Shown here: positions 27,550 to 36,015 of the stretch, in pieces
How the letters are laid out: each line of letters begins with the position of its first letter
Numbering within the stretch: position 1 is the stretch's first letter
Source: Corynebacterium sp. MSK041
GTDB taxonomy: Bacteria; Actinomycetota; Actinomycetes; Mycobacteriales; Mycobacteriaceae
Assembly (NCBI RefSeq): GCF_030232265.1
Contig: NZ_JASPJK010000009.1
Span: 30,523-94,522 of the forward strand
Reading direction: 5' to 3'
DNA length: 64,000 bases
The notes under the pieces: model-generated
What the model was told of the DNA's origin: nothing
What the model saw: the letters and a program-made list of their open reading frames with translations, nothing else
The model's database searches: none
Program-made: the position numbers and the translations under genes

Positions 27550-28524
27550 TTATAGCTCAACGACGGTGCGACCGTGGCGCGCGTTGCCGGCAAGCAGGTC
27601 GGCGCCGGCCTGGATGGCGCCTTCGAGGTCGACGGTGTCGGTGTAGGAGCGGAGCTTGTCCACGTCGAGGGATTCGGCGAGGATGGCCCAGGCTTCATCA
27701 CGGAAGGCGGCGGGGGCATCGACGGAATTGATGCCGGCGAGGTTGACGCCACGGAGGATGAACGGGATCACGGTGGTGTCCAGGTCCGGGCCGGCGGCCA
27801 AGCCACAGGAGGTGACGGTCCCGCCCCACTGGACCTGGGCGAGCAGGTTGGCCAGCGGGGTGGAGCCGACGGTGTCGATGGCGCCACCGAAGCGGGCCTT
27901 CTGCAGTGGCTTGCCTTTGTTGGCCAGTTCGGCGCGGTCGATGACGTCGATGGCGCCGAGTTCGCGCAGGTAATCGCTATGTTCCTCGACGCGGCCGGTG
28001 ATGGCAGCGACCTCATGACCACGGGCGGCAAGCAGTTGGATGGCAATAGAACCAACACCACCTGTGGCGCCGGTGACGGCAACGGGGCCGCGGACGGCAC
28101 CGTCCTCATGGTCGGGGCGGGAGTTGGTGAAGCGCTCGTAGGAGGCCACGGACATGGCGGCGGTGTAGCCAGCGGTGCCGATGGCGGCGGCGGTCCAGGC
28201 GTCGAAGGTGGCGGGGACGCGGGTGATGTGGGAGGCGTCGATACGCAATTCGGGCGTGTAACCGCCATTGCGGCGCTCCCCGATGCCCCAGCCGTTGACG
28301 GTGACGAGTGTGCCGTCTTCGAGCGTGCCCACGGCGTCGATGCCGGGGACGATGGGTAGGGTGCGCACAACACCCTTGTTGCCGGCGAGAGCCATGCCGT
28401 CCTTGTAATTGACGGAGGAGTGGCTGACGTGAATGAGGGTGTCGCCTTCGCCGGCGTGCTCCGGGGTGGTGTCGACGATCTGCGGGCCGTTATCAGTAAC
28501 AAGGAGAGTCTTCGTAGCGGTCAT
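27550..28524 (-). CDS. YhdH/AcuI-type zinc-independent alcohol dehydrogenase (acrylyl-CoA reductase family)
   Basis: This 324-residue MDR-superfamily oxidoreductase is closest to YhdH/AcuI, NADPH-dependent quinone or acrylyl-CoA reductases. Family features are SSVNYKDGMALAGNKGVV and PGIDAVGTL. The NADPH-binding glycine motif is VTGATGGVGSIAIQLL, and the C-terminal GTVTSCGLAAG is present. No structural zinc cysteines are present, as expected of the family. The ATG at 28522-28524 has GGGGGA upstream; extending it further upstream would enter the divergent DUF202 gene. The natural substrate is unknown. Confidence 0.9.
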   Translation of the reverse strand: MTATKTLLVTDNGPQIVDTTPEHAGEGDTLIHVSHSSVNYKDGMALAGNKGVVRTLPIVPGIDAVGTLEDGTLVTVNGWGIGERRNGGYTPELRIDASHITRVPATFDAWTAAAIGTAGYTAAMSVASYERFTNSRPDHEDGAVRGPVAVTGATGGVGSIAIQLLAARGHEVAAITGRVEEHSDYLRELGAIDVIDRAELANKGKPLQKARFGGAIDTVGSTPLANLLAQVQWGGTVTSCGLAAGPDLDTTVIPFILRGVNLAGINSVDAPAAFRDEAWAILAESLDVDKLRSYTDTVDLEGAIQAGADLLAGNARHGRTVVEL

Positions 28525-28564
28525 AGTCCCCCAGCGTAGGCATATTTCCATAGACTGTGCAGAT

Positions 28565-28942
28565 ATGAGCTCGAAGACCCACGATGAACGCGACGTGTTC
28601 ACCCGCACCGTTTTCCCGGACGGTGAAGAGCCGGACCCACGCTTCACGCTGGCCAATGAGCGCACGTTCCTCGCGTGGACGCGCACTGCGCTGGCGTTTC
28701 TGGCCGGCGGTATCGCGCTTGAAGCATTCGGGATCGGAGGGTTGAGCCCCGATGTCCGCCAAATCGCGGCGGTGGCGCTCATCCTGGTGGGTGCCGCCAT
28801 TGCGACGGGCGCGGCAGTGCGGTGGGTACGCATTGAGCGGGCGCTGCGACACAAAAAGCCACTGCCTGCGCCAGGCATCGTGCCGGTGCTGGGGGTTGGT
28901 GTGGCGCTGGCCAGCGTCATCGTCCTGGTTGGGCTGTTTTAG
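28565..28942 (+). CDS. YidH family (DUF202) membrane protein
   Basis: This 125-residue protein has a hydrophilic N-terminus and the DUF202 signature ANERTFLAWTRTALAFLAGG, with about three membrane spans. Function is unknown. The family is often found as tandem small genes, as here. The ATG at 28565 lies 40 bases from the divergent YhdH-like start, so the two share a promoter region. The next DUF202 gene starts nine bases after its stop. Confidence 0.85.
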   Translation: MSSKTHDERDVFTRTVFPDGEEPDPRFTLANERTFLAWTRTALAFLAGGIALEAFGIGGLSPDVRQIAAVALILVGAAIATGAAVRWVRIERALRHKKPLPAPGIVPVLGVGVALASVIVLVGLF

Positions 28943-28951
28943 GAGCCTGGT

Positions 28952-29293
28952 GTGTCGCGCATGAACCACTCCCCCATCCCCGTTGCGGACCTGGGCTTGC
29001 AGCCAGAGCGCACCGCGCTGTCCTGGACGCGCACCGCGTTGGCCATGTTCGTGGCATCCTTGACGCTGCTGCGCTGGTCAGTGCCCTATTCGGCGCTGGT
29101 GTTCGGGGCGATTGGGCTGCTGTGTTGCATCGCGCTGGTGATCATCGCGCGCAACCGGGCTCAGTACCGCGTCGGGGCAGAGGGCATCAAGCAGGAACAG
29201 GTGCGGGCCAATGTTTTCGGGGTGTTTGCCATCACCATCGGCATGGCCATGTTCGCGGCCATTGGGTTGTTCCTGGTGTTGGATGCGGGCTGA
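28952..29293 (+). CDS. DUF202 family membrane protein
   Basis: This 113-residue protein is a second, distinct DUF202 member with the motif LQPERTALSWTRTALAMFVA and three membrane spans. It starts with GTG at 28952 after AGGAG; an in-frame ATG lies three codons on. The pair with the gene just upstream suggests a two-subunit membrane complex, but this is inference. Confidence 0.83.
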   Translation: MSRMNHSPIPVADLGLQPERTALSWTRTALAMFVASLTLLRWSVPYSALVFGAIGLLCCIALVIIARNRAQYRVGAEGIKQEQVRANVFGVFAITIGMAMFAAIGLFLVLDAG

Positions 29294-29328
29294 GTGCGCA
29301 CTGTGGTGCTTGGTGGCACTTTGTGGCG

Positions 29329-30621
29329 CTAGTCCTCCGGGAAGGTCAGCATGATCGCCAGGACCTCCCGGCCGGGGGTGGTGTGCACGATGTTGCCCGG
29401 GGTGGAGTTCTGTTCAAGGACACCGAGGGCGATGAACAAGTCGACCACAAACTCCGGGTTCTTCGGTCGCTGTGTGTCACCGGTTGGGTCGGCCACCCAG
29501 CTCAGTACTTCCTCGGCGTCCTCGGCGTAGACAGCGCTGAAGTAGAGGTACAGGTCCTCCTCGAAGCAGGTCAGAAGAACGTCCGCCTCTTCAGCAACGG
29601 CTGTTCCGCCGGGTAGGGAGAAGAGGTAGTTATCCTCGACTTCCAAATAGTCCCTGACCTGCAGGAAAGAGCGAAGCGCGTTGACGGGTGGCACAGCCTC
29701 AGCAGCGTGGTTGCCGGGCTCGAGGGCAAGACCGAAGTTCTCTGCCAGGGTGCGCACATCACCGGGGCGAAGGGTCCCCTTGTTAGTCAGTTTCACGCCC
29801 TCCATGCAGTGGTCCAAGAAGGCACGAATATTGGACACGATGCGGGTGAAGGGATACAGATCAACATCATCACCATCCGGCAGGTGGTCGGCGAAGAATT
29901 CCGACATCGCGGCGATCACGGCTGGGTTCCGCTCTGGATTGGGGTCAAGGGAGATGATCTGCTGCAGGTCAGGGCGGGAATTGATGAAGGAATCGAAGTC
30001 CTCCGCAATACCTGGCGTGCGGGGATCTTCGGTGAAATCCTCCGGCTCAGGCATGAAGAAATCCTCGGAGGAATACGCCATACGCTCTGCCACGGTGCAG
30101 TGATCAGTGGTGGACAAACGCTCGATGAGGCGCTCCGGGGACATCACCGGCATGAAGCTGAGCAGCAGCGGCGAGATCCGCATGTCCGGTTCCAGGCCAG
30201 CAGCAAGGCGCATCGCCTCGCGGTGGAACGCCGTCATCATCTCCGGGCCACCGCAGGCTTCGATGACGTCGGGCCCCTGCGCGTTCACCAGCATGGGTGC
30301 CGGCGAATCAATGTCGGAGATCCCCAGTACCTCAAGGTGAATAGTCCAATTCGCCGCCGGGTCATACACGTAGGTCATCTCACCGATATCACCGATGGCC
30401 AGCGTGGTTTCATCCTTCTCATCGGCGCCGGGGGATGCGGTGTAGAGGGTGCGTTGGCCATCTTCCTCAGCGATGTAGATGTGGTTGGGGGTGCCGGAGA
30501 AGCCAAAAGCTGCGTCGATAAGCAAGGCAAACGAGCCCAGGTGCATGTGGTCTGAAACATTGACCAACCTGGTCACTTGCGGGCTGGAACCTTCCAAAGT
30601 CAGGAGCAGCGTGATGATCAT
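29329..30621 (-). CDS. pRiA4b ORF-3-like domain protein
   Basis: This 430-residue cytoplasmic protein has an N-terminal region resembling the plasmid pRiA4b ORF-3-like (IS1096 TnpR) fold. That region begins MIITLLLTLEGSSPQVTRLV and continues with HLGSFALLIDAAFGF. A long acidic region and a winged-helix-like C-terminus follow. Such proteins occur on plasmids and in chromosomes without a known reaction. I chose the ATG at 30619-30621; a GTG at 30672 is possible but lies beside a palindrome and lacks a ribosome binding site. A copy of the 11-base repeat at 30513 encodes LID in the N-terminal domain. There is no transposase next to it. Confidence 0.7.
   Translation of the reverse strand: MIITLLLTLEGSSPQVTRLVNVSDHMHLGSFALLIDAAFGFSGTPNHIYIAEEDGQRTLYTASPGADEKDETTLAIGDIGEMTYVYDPAANWTIHLEVLGISDIDSPAPMLVNAQGPDVIEACGGPEMMTAFHREAMRLAAGLEPDMRISPLLLSFMPVMSPERLIERLSTTDHCTVAERMAYSSEDFFMPEPEDFTEDPRTPGIAEDFDSFINSRPDLQQIISLDPNPERNPAVIAAMSEFFADHLPDGDDVDLYPFTRIVSNIRAFLDHCMEGVKLTNKGTLRPGDVRTLAENFGLALEPGNHAAEAVPPVNALRSFLQVRDYLEVEDNYLFSLPGGTAVAEEADVLLTCFEEDLYLYFSAVYAEDAEEVLSWVADPTGDTQRPKNPEFVVDLFIALGVLEQNSTPGNIVHTTPGREVLAIMLTFPED
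30513..30523 (-). repeat. 11-base dispersed repeat GCTTATCGACG (in pRiA4b-like gene)
   Basis: Exact copy encoding LID in sense with the gene. Confidence 0.85.
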
Positions 30622-30665
30622 GTTGCCCACATTACGGCCCAGAACTCCTCCGTGGGGGCCGATAT

Positions 30666-30683
30666 TGTCCACTTAAGTGGACA
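30666..30683. promoter_or_regulatory. 18-base perfect palindrome, possible operator
   Basis: TGTCCACTTAAGTGGACA is a perfect palindrome between the pirin-like gene stop (30694) and the start of the downstream pRiA4b-like gene (30621). It has no T-run like a terminator, so a dimeric regulator site is the better guess. Confidence 0.45.
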
Positions 30684-30693
30684 TCGGGAGAAT

Positions 30694-31290
30694 TTAACGC
30701 CCGCCGAGCAGAATCGCGGACACCGCGCGATCGGAGACGTTGACCACATTCAGGGTCTTCGCGCCGGGCTGAGTGATGGCAATCGTGGCGGGATCCAGGC
30801 TCTCATTCTCCAGAAACAGGCCCTTGTCCAGCGCAATCACGCCGTGCGTGAAAGTCTCATCCACCACGAACACGAACTCCGCGCCGGGCTCCACGCGCAA
30901 CTGCGCGCCGAGCATCGGACGTGCGGTTTCCACGGGGCTTGTCTGCCCAAAAAGCTTGCCGACGAACACCAGGCCCTCCCCCGCCACCCCCGAATCAAAC
31001 CCAGTGAGGGAGAACGGCAGTGGCTTGTACTCCGCAAAATCCATGGTGGTGGGCGTGCATGCGCTGTCAGTGATACCCAGTTGGAAGCTGGTAGCACCCG
31101 TGCGTGCACCGGGCAGGAGAGTTTCCGTGCCACTGACCCAGGTGAGCACCTGCTTGTTCGGATTGCCAGCGCGAGCAGAGGTCCACCCGCCAAAGGTCTC
31201 ACCGTCCGCCAGTGGCAGGCGACGGAAGGTCACCTCCGCAGCACCTGGGCGCGGTTCGGGAGGCGTGAAAGCGGAATCGGTGCCAGTCAT
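30694..31290 (-). CDS. Pirin-like protein lacking the N-terminal metal-binding cupin
   Basis: This 198-residue protein resembles the C-terminal cupin of pirin-family proteins: LGAQLRVEPGAEFVFVVDET, HGVIALDKG and VSDRAVSAILLGG. The N-terminal pirin signature with its metal-binding His residues is not recognisable, so it is probably not a classical pirin dioxygenase. It sits 14 bases downstream of an MFS transporter gene and is likely cotranscribed with it. Family assignment is moderate. Confidence 0.55.
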   Translation of the reverse strand: MTGTDSAFTPPEPRPGAAEVTFRRLPLADGETFGGWTSARAGNPNKQVLTWVSGTETLLPGARTGATSFQLGITDSACTPTTMDFAEYKPLPFSLTGFDSGVAGEGLVFVGKLFGQTSPVETARPMLGAQLRVEPGAEFVFVVDETFTHGVIALDKGLFLENESLDPATIAITQPGAKTLNVVNVSDRAVSAILLGGR

Positions 31291-31304
31291 GCGGACAGAT
31301 TACA

Positions 31305-32492
31305 TCAGCGCAAAAGGGGCCGGGCGCGGAAACTTAGCTCGGCAGCAGCGAGCAGCGCAAGAGCAGCGGTGATCAGTAGCGTGCCAGGCAGGTAACCAGC
31401 ATCCACCGGCAACGCACCCACGGCGGAACCACTGGCAATGCCCACCTGGAATGTCACCACATAAATGGAGGATGCGCGGTTTTGGTTCGCCTCCCCAGCA
31501 TGGAGGAACAACGTGGTGGCGGCGGTGGGCAGGCCACCACCGGCAACACCGAGCAGCATGATCACAGCCACGGCGAAGACCAACGCCAGTGCCGGTGTCG
31601 TGCCTTTGAGAACCAGCGCGCAGAAACCAGCGAGGCCAGCACACAAGATCAAGCCTGTGCCCAGGGCATTCATGCGCAGCATCCGGCGGTCTGAGCGTTT
31701 GCCCGCAGACAGCACGCCGACGATGCCGAACAGACCATAAGCAAACAGGCCGAGGGCGACGTAGGAGTGGCCGAGGGTGTGCTCCACAAACAGGCCCAAG
31801 TAGGTATAAGTGCAAAACAGCGCCGTAATCACCAGCGCCAGGTACACCACCAGCGCTGGAAGCGCGGAGCGCAGCTCGACGCCCTCTTCTTTCCCCCGCG
31901 GTGGCACGGCAGGCAGGGAGGGCAAGAAGAACATGAGCAGCACAAACGCCACGGCCACGAGCGCACCAAGGATCCACGTGGCACCACGCCAGCCCACGGC
32001 ACTACCCATGAGTGTGGTCAGCGGGGAGCCCGCCACCAACGCCATGGTGGAACCCAAAGACACCACGCCCACCGCCTTCGCCGTCATTCCTGGTGGGGCC
32101 ATACGCGCGGCCATGGGGTTGACCAAGGACCAGAACAAACCGTGGGTCAAAGCTGCGCAGACGCGACCCGCCACCAACATCCAGTAATTCGCGGCCAAGC
32201 CCTGAAGAACGATGCCCGCCAACAGGAAGCCAAGAGTGGCCATGAATACCGGTTTGCGGTCAAAACGGGAGGTCAGCTCCATGAGTGGGATGGTGATGAT
32301 GGCAACGATGCCGGCATACACCGTCATTAACAACCCCACCTGGCCTTCCGTCACACCCAGGTCAGCCGCCATTGGGCTGATCAAGCCGATGGAGAACATC
32401 TCAAAGGTCACGTACACAAACGCGGCAAAACCCATCGCGTTCAATGGCACGTAGGGGAAACCCAGGGAGGGTGAAGACAGCTTTGAAGACAC
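31305..32492 (-). CDS. Major facilitator superfamily transporter (DHA1-like)
   Basis: This 395-residue transporter has 12 predicted membrane spans. An MFS loop-2 motif is recognisable (ELTSRFDRKPVFMATLGFLLAG), and a central cytoplasmic loop contains PPRGKEEGVELR. It resembles AraJ/PbuE-type drug:H+ antiporters of the DHA1 family that export small molecules such as sugars, purines or drugs. Substrate is not predictable. It is upstream of and close to the pirin-like gene. Confidence 0.85.
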   Translation of the reverse strand: MSSKLSSPSLGFPYVPLNAMGFAAFVYVTFEMFSIGLISPMAADLGVTEGQVGLLMTVYAGIVAIITIPLMELTSRFDRKPVFMATLGFLLAGIVLQGLAANYWMLVAGRVCAALTHGLFWSLVNPMAARMAPPGMTAKAVGVVSLGSTMALVAGSPLTTLMGSAVGWRGATWILGALVAVAFVLLMFFLPSLPAVPPRGKEEGVELRSALPALVVYLALVITALFCTYTYLGLFVEHTLGHSYVALGLFAYGLFGIVGVLSAGKRSDRRMLRMNALGTGLILCAGLAGFCALVLKGTTPALALVFAVAVIMLLGVAGGGLPTAATTLFLHAGEANQNRASSIYVVTFQVGIASGSAVGALPVDAGYLPGTLLITAALALLAAAELSFRARPLLR

Positions 32493-32572
32493 ACTGCAAC
32501 GCTAGACCTGAGTGGCAAGAATTGCATGTTGCCGAGGCCACGCATAAGCAGAAAAAGTGCTAGAACGTGAAT

Positions 32573-33301
32573 ATGCCCAATCAACCGCCACCATGGACGT
32601 CGCGCCACACGGGCAAGACGTATCCCACGATCCGGCAATTCGACGGCAAACACCTCGCTGCAGTTGTGCTGTTCATCATGCTGTGTGGTGTGCTCGTGGT
32701 CGCTGTGAAGCGGCTCCCGCGCGGCACAGTCAAGGCTGCACGCCGGGTCGCTGGCGCGATCATGGGGATCATCACCACCGTGTACTTCATCTGGGTGCTC
32801 AACCCGAAGCGCCTGGTGTGGGATGAAACCGCGCCATTTCATGTCACTGACCTGCTGCGATACATCACGCCACTGGCCCTTGGCACCGGCAATCCAACGG
32901 CGACGGCGCTGTCCTACTACTGGGGGCTCTTCCTCAACCCCATGGCCATTTTCTTCCCGGACATGGCGTATGTGCAGGACAAGAAGTGGCTGCAAGAGCT
33001 CGCCTATTGGTACTTCCACATCGCCGCGACAGTCGTGCCCGTCGTGCTCACCTTCGGCCTGGGCTACCGGCCGAGCTGGAAAGACTGGCGCGTGGTCGCC
33101 GGCATCACCATGGTCTGGGCCGCGGTGTCCGGCGTGGCTAACAAGGTCACGGGTGGCAACTACTTCTTCTCCAACGGGCATCCGCGCGGCTGGTCACCGC
33201 TGAAGTTCTTCGGCCCGTGGCCCTGGTATTTGCTCATCTGCGCGCCGGGCCTGCCGTTCGTGTTTGCGCTGATGACAGGTGTGTGGCGGCAGAACCGCTA
33301 A
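32573..33301 (+). CDS. TIGR02206/YwaF family membrane protein
   Basis: This 242-residue integral membrane protein shows the TIGR02206 pattern. It has about seven spans, the motif PFHVTDLLRYITPLALGTG, a conserved FLNPMAIFFPD and the C-terminal segment FGPWPWYLLICAPG. Function is unknown. I chose ATG at 32573; GTG two codons upstream is possible. Its stop codon overlaps the stop of the convergent nnr gene within an AAAAAG/CTTTTT inverted repeat. Confidence 0.85.
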   Translation: MPNQPPPWTSRHTGKTYPTIRQFDGKHLAAVVLFIMLCGVLVVAVKRLPRGTVKAARRVAGAIMGIITTVYFIWVLNPKRLVWDETAPFHVTDLLRYITPLALGTGNPTATALSYYWGLFLNPMAIFFPDMAYVQDKKWLQELAYWYFHIAATVVPVVLTFGLGYRPSWKDWRVVAGITMVWAAVSGVANKVTGGNYFFSNGHPRGWSPLKFFGPWPWYLLICAPGLPFVFALMTGVWRQNR

Positions 33302-33320
33302 AAAGCCCGGGACTTTTTAG
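33298..33320. terminator. Bidirectional terminator over overlapping stop codons
   Basis: CTAAAAAG pairs with CTTTTTAG around a CCCGGGA loop, so each strand ends with a T-run. It covers the overlapping stops of the convergent YwaF-like and nnr genes. Confidence 0.5.
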
Positions 33321-34899
33321 CCCGATTTCCCGCGGGCTCTGGCGGCAGAATTCGCAACTTCGCCGTGGCGGCGGGGATGGCCTCCGCGATCTTGGAAGCG
33401 CTCGTCGGCCCCGGCCCGAACTCCGTCTGTGCGGAGAGCCACGCCGCGGTGGCGTGAATGATCACGGATTGCGCCACGCCCAATGTGGCCCTGCCCCACC
33501 GCGCCTGCTCACGCGCCATCCGTGCGCCCATGATCCCGGCAAGCACATCACCGGAACCAGGCGTGGCCGCCCACGACGTGCCGGTGTCCACCACGATCGT
33601 GTGGTCCCGCGCCGGGTCGGCCACGATGGTCGCCCGTCCCTTGCGCACAACAGTGCAGTTCAACGCCTGGGACAGAGCCTGTGTTTCCTCCCAGCGGCTC
33701 GCCGGCTCAATGCCCAGGGCATCACGCAGCCGTTCACACTCGCCATCGTGTGGGGTCAGCACCGTCTCTCCGGGCCGCCCGCGCACTAACTCGCGCAGTT
33801 CGGGGTCGGTGGAAAGGAGGGTGAGGCCGTCGGCGTCGATAAGCAGTGGCTCCTCGCGCCCCAACAACAACGCCAACTCGCCGCGCGCCTGCGAATCCGT
33901 GCCCACGCCCGGCCCGAAGACCCACGCCTGCACGCGCCCTGCATCCTCAAGCCTTTGCTTCACGACGACCTCCGGCAGCCCCTGCACCACCTCCCCCGCC
34001 TGCGGCCCCGCATACCGCACCATCGCCGGCGTGGCGCGCACCGCACCCGTTGTGGCCAGTACCGCCGCACCCGGGTATGTGGCACTACCAGCGCGAATGC
34101 CCACGACGCCGCCGGTGTACTTGTCGTCGTAGAATCCCGGCTCCATGAGCGGTTCGTTGTCGGCGGGCAGTGGGTCGAGGCTGTCCGGCCACGGTTGGGG
34201 TGTTTCGCCGGGGACGGCGCGGAAGAGCACCGTGTCGCTGGTACTCACGTCTAGCTCATCCGCGATGGTGCGGCCATCGGCGATGGACGGCTGCGCCAAC
34301 AACTGAATCCCGCACTCCGGCGCCAACCCGTGCGCCCGGCGCCATCCGCCAAACGTCACCGTTGCATCCGCAGTGACGTGGATGTCCCCGCATTCCCCCG
34401 TATCCGCATCGACCCCGGACGGCACATCCACCGCCAACACGTGCGCGTACCAGTCCGCCAGGCTGTCGAGTACCTGTCCGACCTGCTCATCCAGACCACC
34501 CGCGCCGCCGATGCCTGTCAGTCCATCGATGGCGAGGCGGTAATCACGGCAATCCTCGGGTGCGTCTTCGAGCACCGTGCCCCCAACGTCTGTGAACGCC
34601 TTTAGTGCCGGCTCATGCGCACTCCCCCACGCCAACCACGCATCTACCGCATGCCCCGCCAACGCGAGCTCCGCCCCGGCATACAACGCGTCACCCCCAT
34701 TGCCGCCCTTGCCCACGAGCAGCAAACACTTCGGCGACTCCCGAAAATCCCCCACAGGATCCGGCCACCCAAGCATCGCCTCTGCCGCTTTAAACACGGC
34801 GTGAGCTGCAGATTTCATCAGCTCATCAGGCGCACTCTGGGCCTTAAGCAGTGGCTCCTCGGCCGCACGGATCTGTTCAGCTGTGTAGGCATGAAGCAT
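33298..34899 (-). CDS. nnr: Bifunctional NAD(P)H-hydrate epimerase / ADP-dependent dehydratase
   Basis: This fused enzyme repairs NADH and NADPH that have been hydrated. The 533-residue protein has an N-terminal epimerase half with the GKGGNGGDALYAG loop and VDVPSGVDADTG. A C-terminal dehydratase half carries VFGPGVGTD, LLIDADGLTLL, LTPHDGE and the PGSGDVLAGIMGA signature. I chose the ATG at 34897-34899 after GGGAG. The 11-base repeat at 33834 falls exactly on the conserved LIDADG segment. Confidence 0.93.
   Translation of the reverse strand: MLHAYTAEQIRAAEEPLLKAQSAPDELMKSAAHAVFKAAEAMLGWPDPVGDFRESPKCLLLVGKGGNGGDALYAGAELALAGHAVDAWLAWGSAHEPALKAFTDVGGTVLEDAPEDCRDYRLAIDGLTGIGGAGGLDEQVGQVLDSLADWYAHVLAVDVPSGVDADTGECGDIHVTADATVTFGGWRRAHGLAPECGIQLLAQPSIADGRTIADELDVSTSDTVLFRAVPGETPQPWPDSLDPLPADNEPLMEPGFYDDKYTGGVVGIRAGSATYPGAAVLATTGAVRATPAMVRYAGPQAGEVVQGLPEVVVKQRLEDAGRVQAWVFGPGVGTDSQARGELALLLGREEPLLIDADGLTLLSTDPELRELVRGRPGETVLTPHDGECERLRDALGIEPASRWEETQALSQALNCTVVRKGRATIVADPARDHTIVVDTGTSWAATPGSGDVLAGIMGARMAREQARWGRATLGVAQSVIIHATAAWLSAQTEFGPGPTSASKIAEAIPAATAKLRILPPEPAGNRAKKSRAF
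33834..33844 (-). repeat. 11-base dispersed repeat GCTTATCGACG (in nnr)
   Basis: Exact copy in sense with nnr, encoding LID in the conserved dehydratase motif. Confidence 0.85.
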
Positions 34900-34944
34900 G
34901 GCTCCCACCCTAGTCGCGTTAACGCTAGCGGTCGAGGGGATTAG

Positions 34945-35154
34945 TTAGCCAGCAAGGACCTCGCTCACGTTTGTGCAATCCACCTTCATGCCCATGTTGA
35001 AGGTCTTCTGGCGGAAAGGTTCCTGATCAGGCACCACTTTCAAACCATCGCGGGCAAGCTCATTGATGACGTGACCGATACTCGAGTTCTGCTGCGCGGC
35101 CGTGGTTTTGGCGGCCATGTACACGTCATCGTCTAACCTGATAGTGCGCCTCAT
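34945..35154 (-). CDS. Ribbon-helix-helix antitoxin-like protein (orphan)
   Basis: This 69-residue protein begins MRRTIRLDDDVYMAAKTTAA, the typical beta strand and first helix of ribbon-helix-helix DNA-binding antitoxins of the VapB/CopG type. A second helix (SIGHVINELARDGL) and a short toxin-binding tail follow. No PIN-domain or other toxin gene lies on either side: nnr follows 45 bases downstream and the Nei-like gene lies upstream. It is probably an orphan antitoxin or an autonomous repressor. Confidence 0.75.
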   Translation of the reverse strand: MRRTIRLDDDVYMAAKTTAAQQNSSIGHVINELARDGLKVVPDQEPFRQKTFNMGMKVDCTNVSEVLAG

Positions 35155-35201
35155 GGGGTCAACCTATCACCATTGGTGACGCAGGTAAAAGACCTTTTGG
35201 C

Positions 35202-36011
35202 CTACTGGCAGCCCGGACACCAGTACAGTTTGCGGCCCTCCACCACCTTCATCTCAATGGGCGTGCCACACACGTAGCAAGGGTCGCCGGCGCGACGGTA
35301 GACGTACACCTCGCCGCCGTGGTCGTCCTTGCGTGGGGGTCGGCCCATCGCCTCCGGGGTGTGCTCGGGGCGGACGGTATCAATCCGGCCATGGTCGACG
35401 CCGTAGTCCATGAGCTCGGCTAGGTCCGTCCACACCGCATCGAACTCGCTGCGGCTCAACTGATTGCCGGGCAGAGCCGGGTGAATCCCCTGCCGGAACA
35501 GCACCTCAGCACGGTAAATATTGCCCACACCAGCGAAAAGCTTCTGGTCCATCAGCTGCGACCCAATCGTGCGCCGGGAGCGCGACACCCGCTCAAACAA
35601 GGCGTCAGGCGGCTCCTTCTCCACGATCGGGTCAAAGCCAGACTTATCCGCGATTGCGTCCGCCTCCCCCTGCCCCATCAAAAGGCATGCCTGGGGTCCA
35701 CGTAGGTTCGCGGCCACAGTGCCATTGGAGATGTGCAGGCGCATCTGCCCCCACTCCTCATCCGCCGGCTCAAAGCGCAGCGAACCAATCAGCCCAAGAT
35801 GGATGTACACCACCCTGGTGTCCCTCTGTTCCGTTTCGAAAGGAATGAACAGGTGTTTGCCGTGGGCGTGGGCGGTGGTGAGGGTGGAGCCGTCGATAAG
35901 CTTTGCTTCCTTGGCGAATCTCCCCTGCGGGCTGGTGACCTCGACCTCGCGGCCGCCGAACTCCGCGTTCAGCTGGCGCGCGAGGCGATGAAGAACATGA
36001 CCTTCGGGCAC
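35202..36011 (-). CDS. nei: Fpg/Nei family DNA glycosylase
   Basis: This base-excision repair enzyme removes oxidised bases and nicks the strand. The 269-residue protein starts (M)PEGH, where Pro2 and Glu3 are the catalytic residues. It continues with LFAGVGNIYRAEVLF of the helix-two-turn-helix. It ends with a zinc finger, CYVCG and then CPGCQ at the C-terminus. The Pro-Glu-Gly-His start favours Nei over Fpg. The GTG at 36009-36011 was chosen because Pro2 must follow the initiator. It starts four bases after the rraA stop. A copy of the 11-base repeat is inside (35891). Confidence 0.9.
   Translation of the reverse strand: MPEGHVLHRLARQLNAEFGGREVEVTSPQGRFAKEAKLIDGSTLTTAHAHGKHLFIPFETEQRDTRVVYIHLGLIGSLRFEPADEEWGQMRLHISNGTVAANLRGPQACLLMGQGEADAIADKSGFDPIVEKEPPDALFERVSRSRRTIGSQLMDQKLFAGVGNIYRAEVLFRQGIHPALPGNQLSRSEFDAVWTDLAELMDYGVDHGRIDTVRPEHTPEAMGRPPRKDDHGGEVYVYRRAGDPCYVCGTPIEMKVVEGRKLYWCPGCQ
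35891..35901 (-). repeat. 11-base dispersed repeat GCTTATCGACG (in Nei gene)
   Basis: Exact copy in sense, encoding LID, with GAAGCAAA directly upstream on the minus strand. Confidence 0.85.
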
Positions 36012-36015
36012 TTGT

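Noticed and set aside
29329..30672. A mobile element around the pRiA4b ORF-3-like gene
   Set aside because: No transposase, terminal inverted repeats or target duplications were seen around it.
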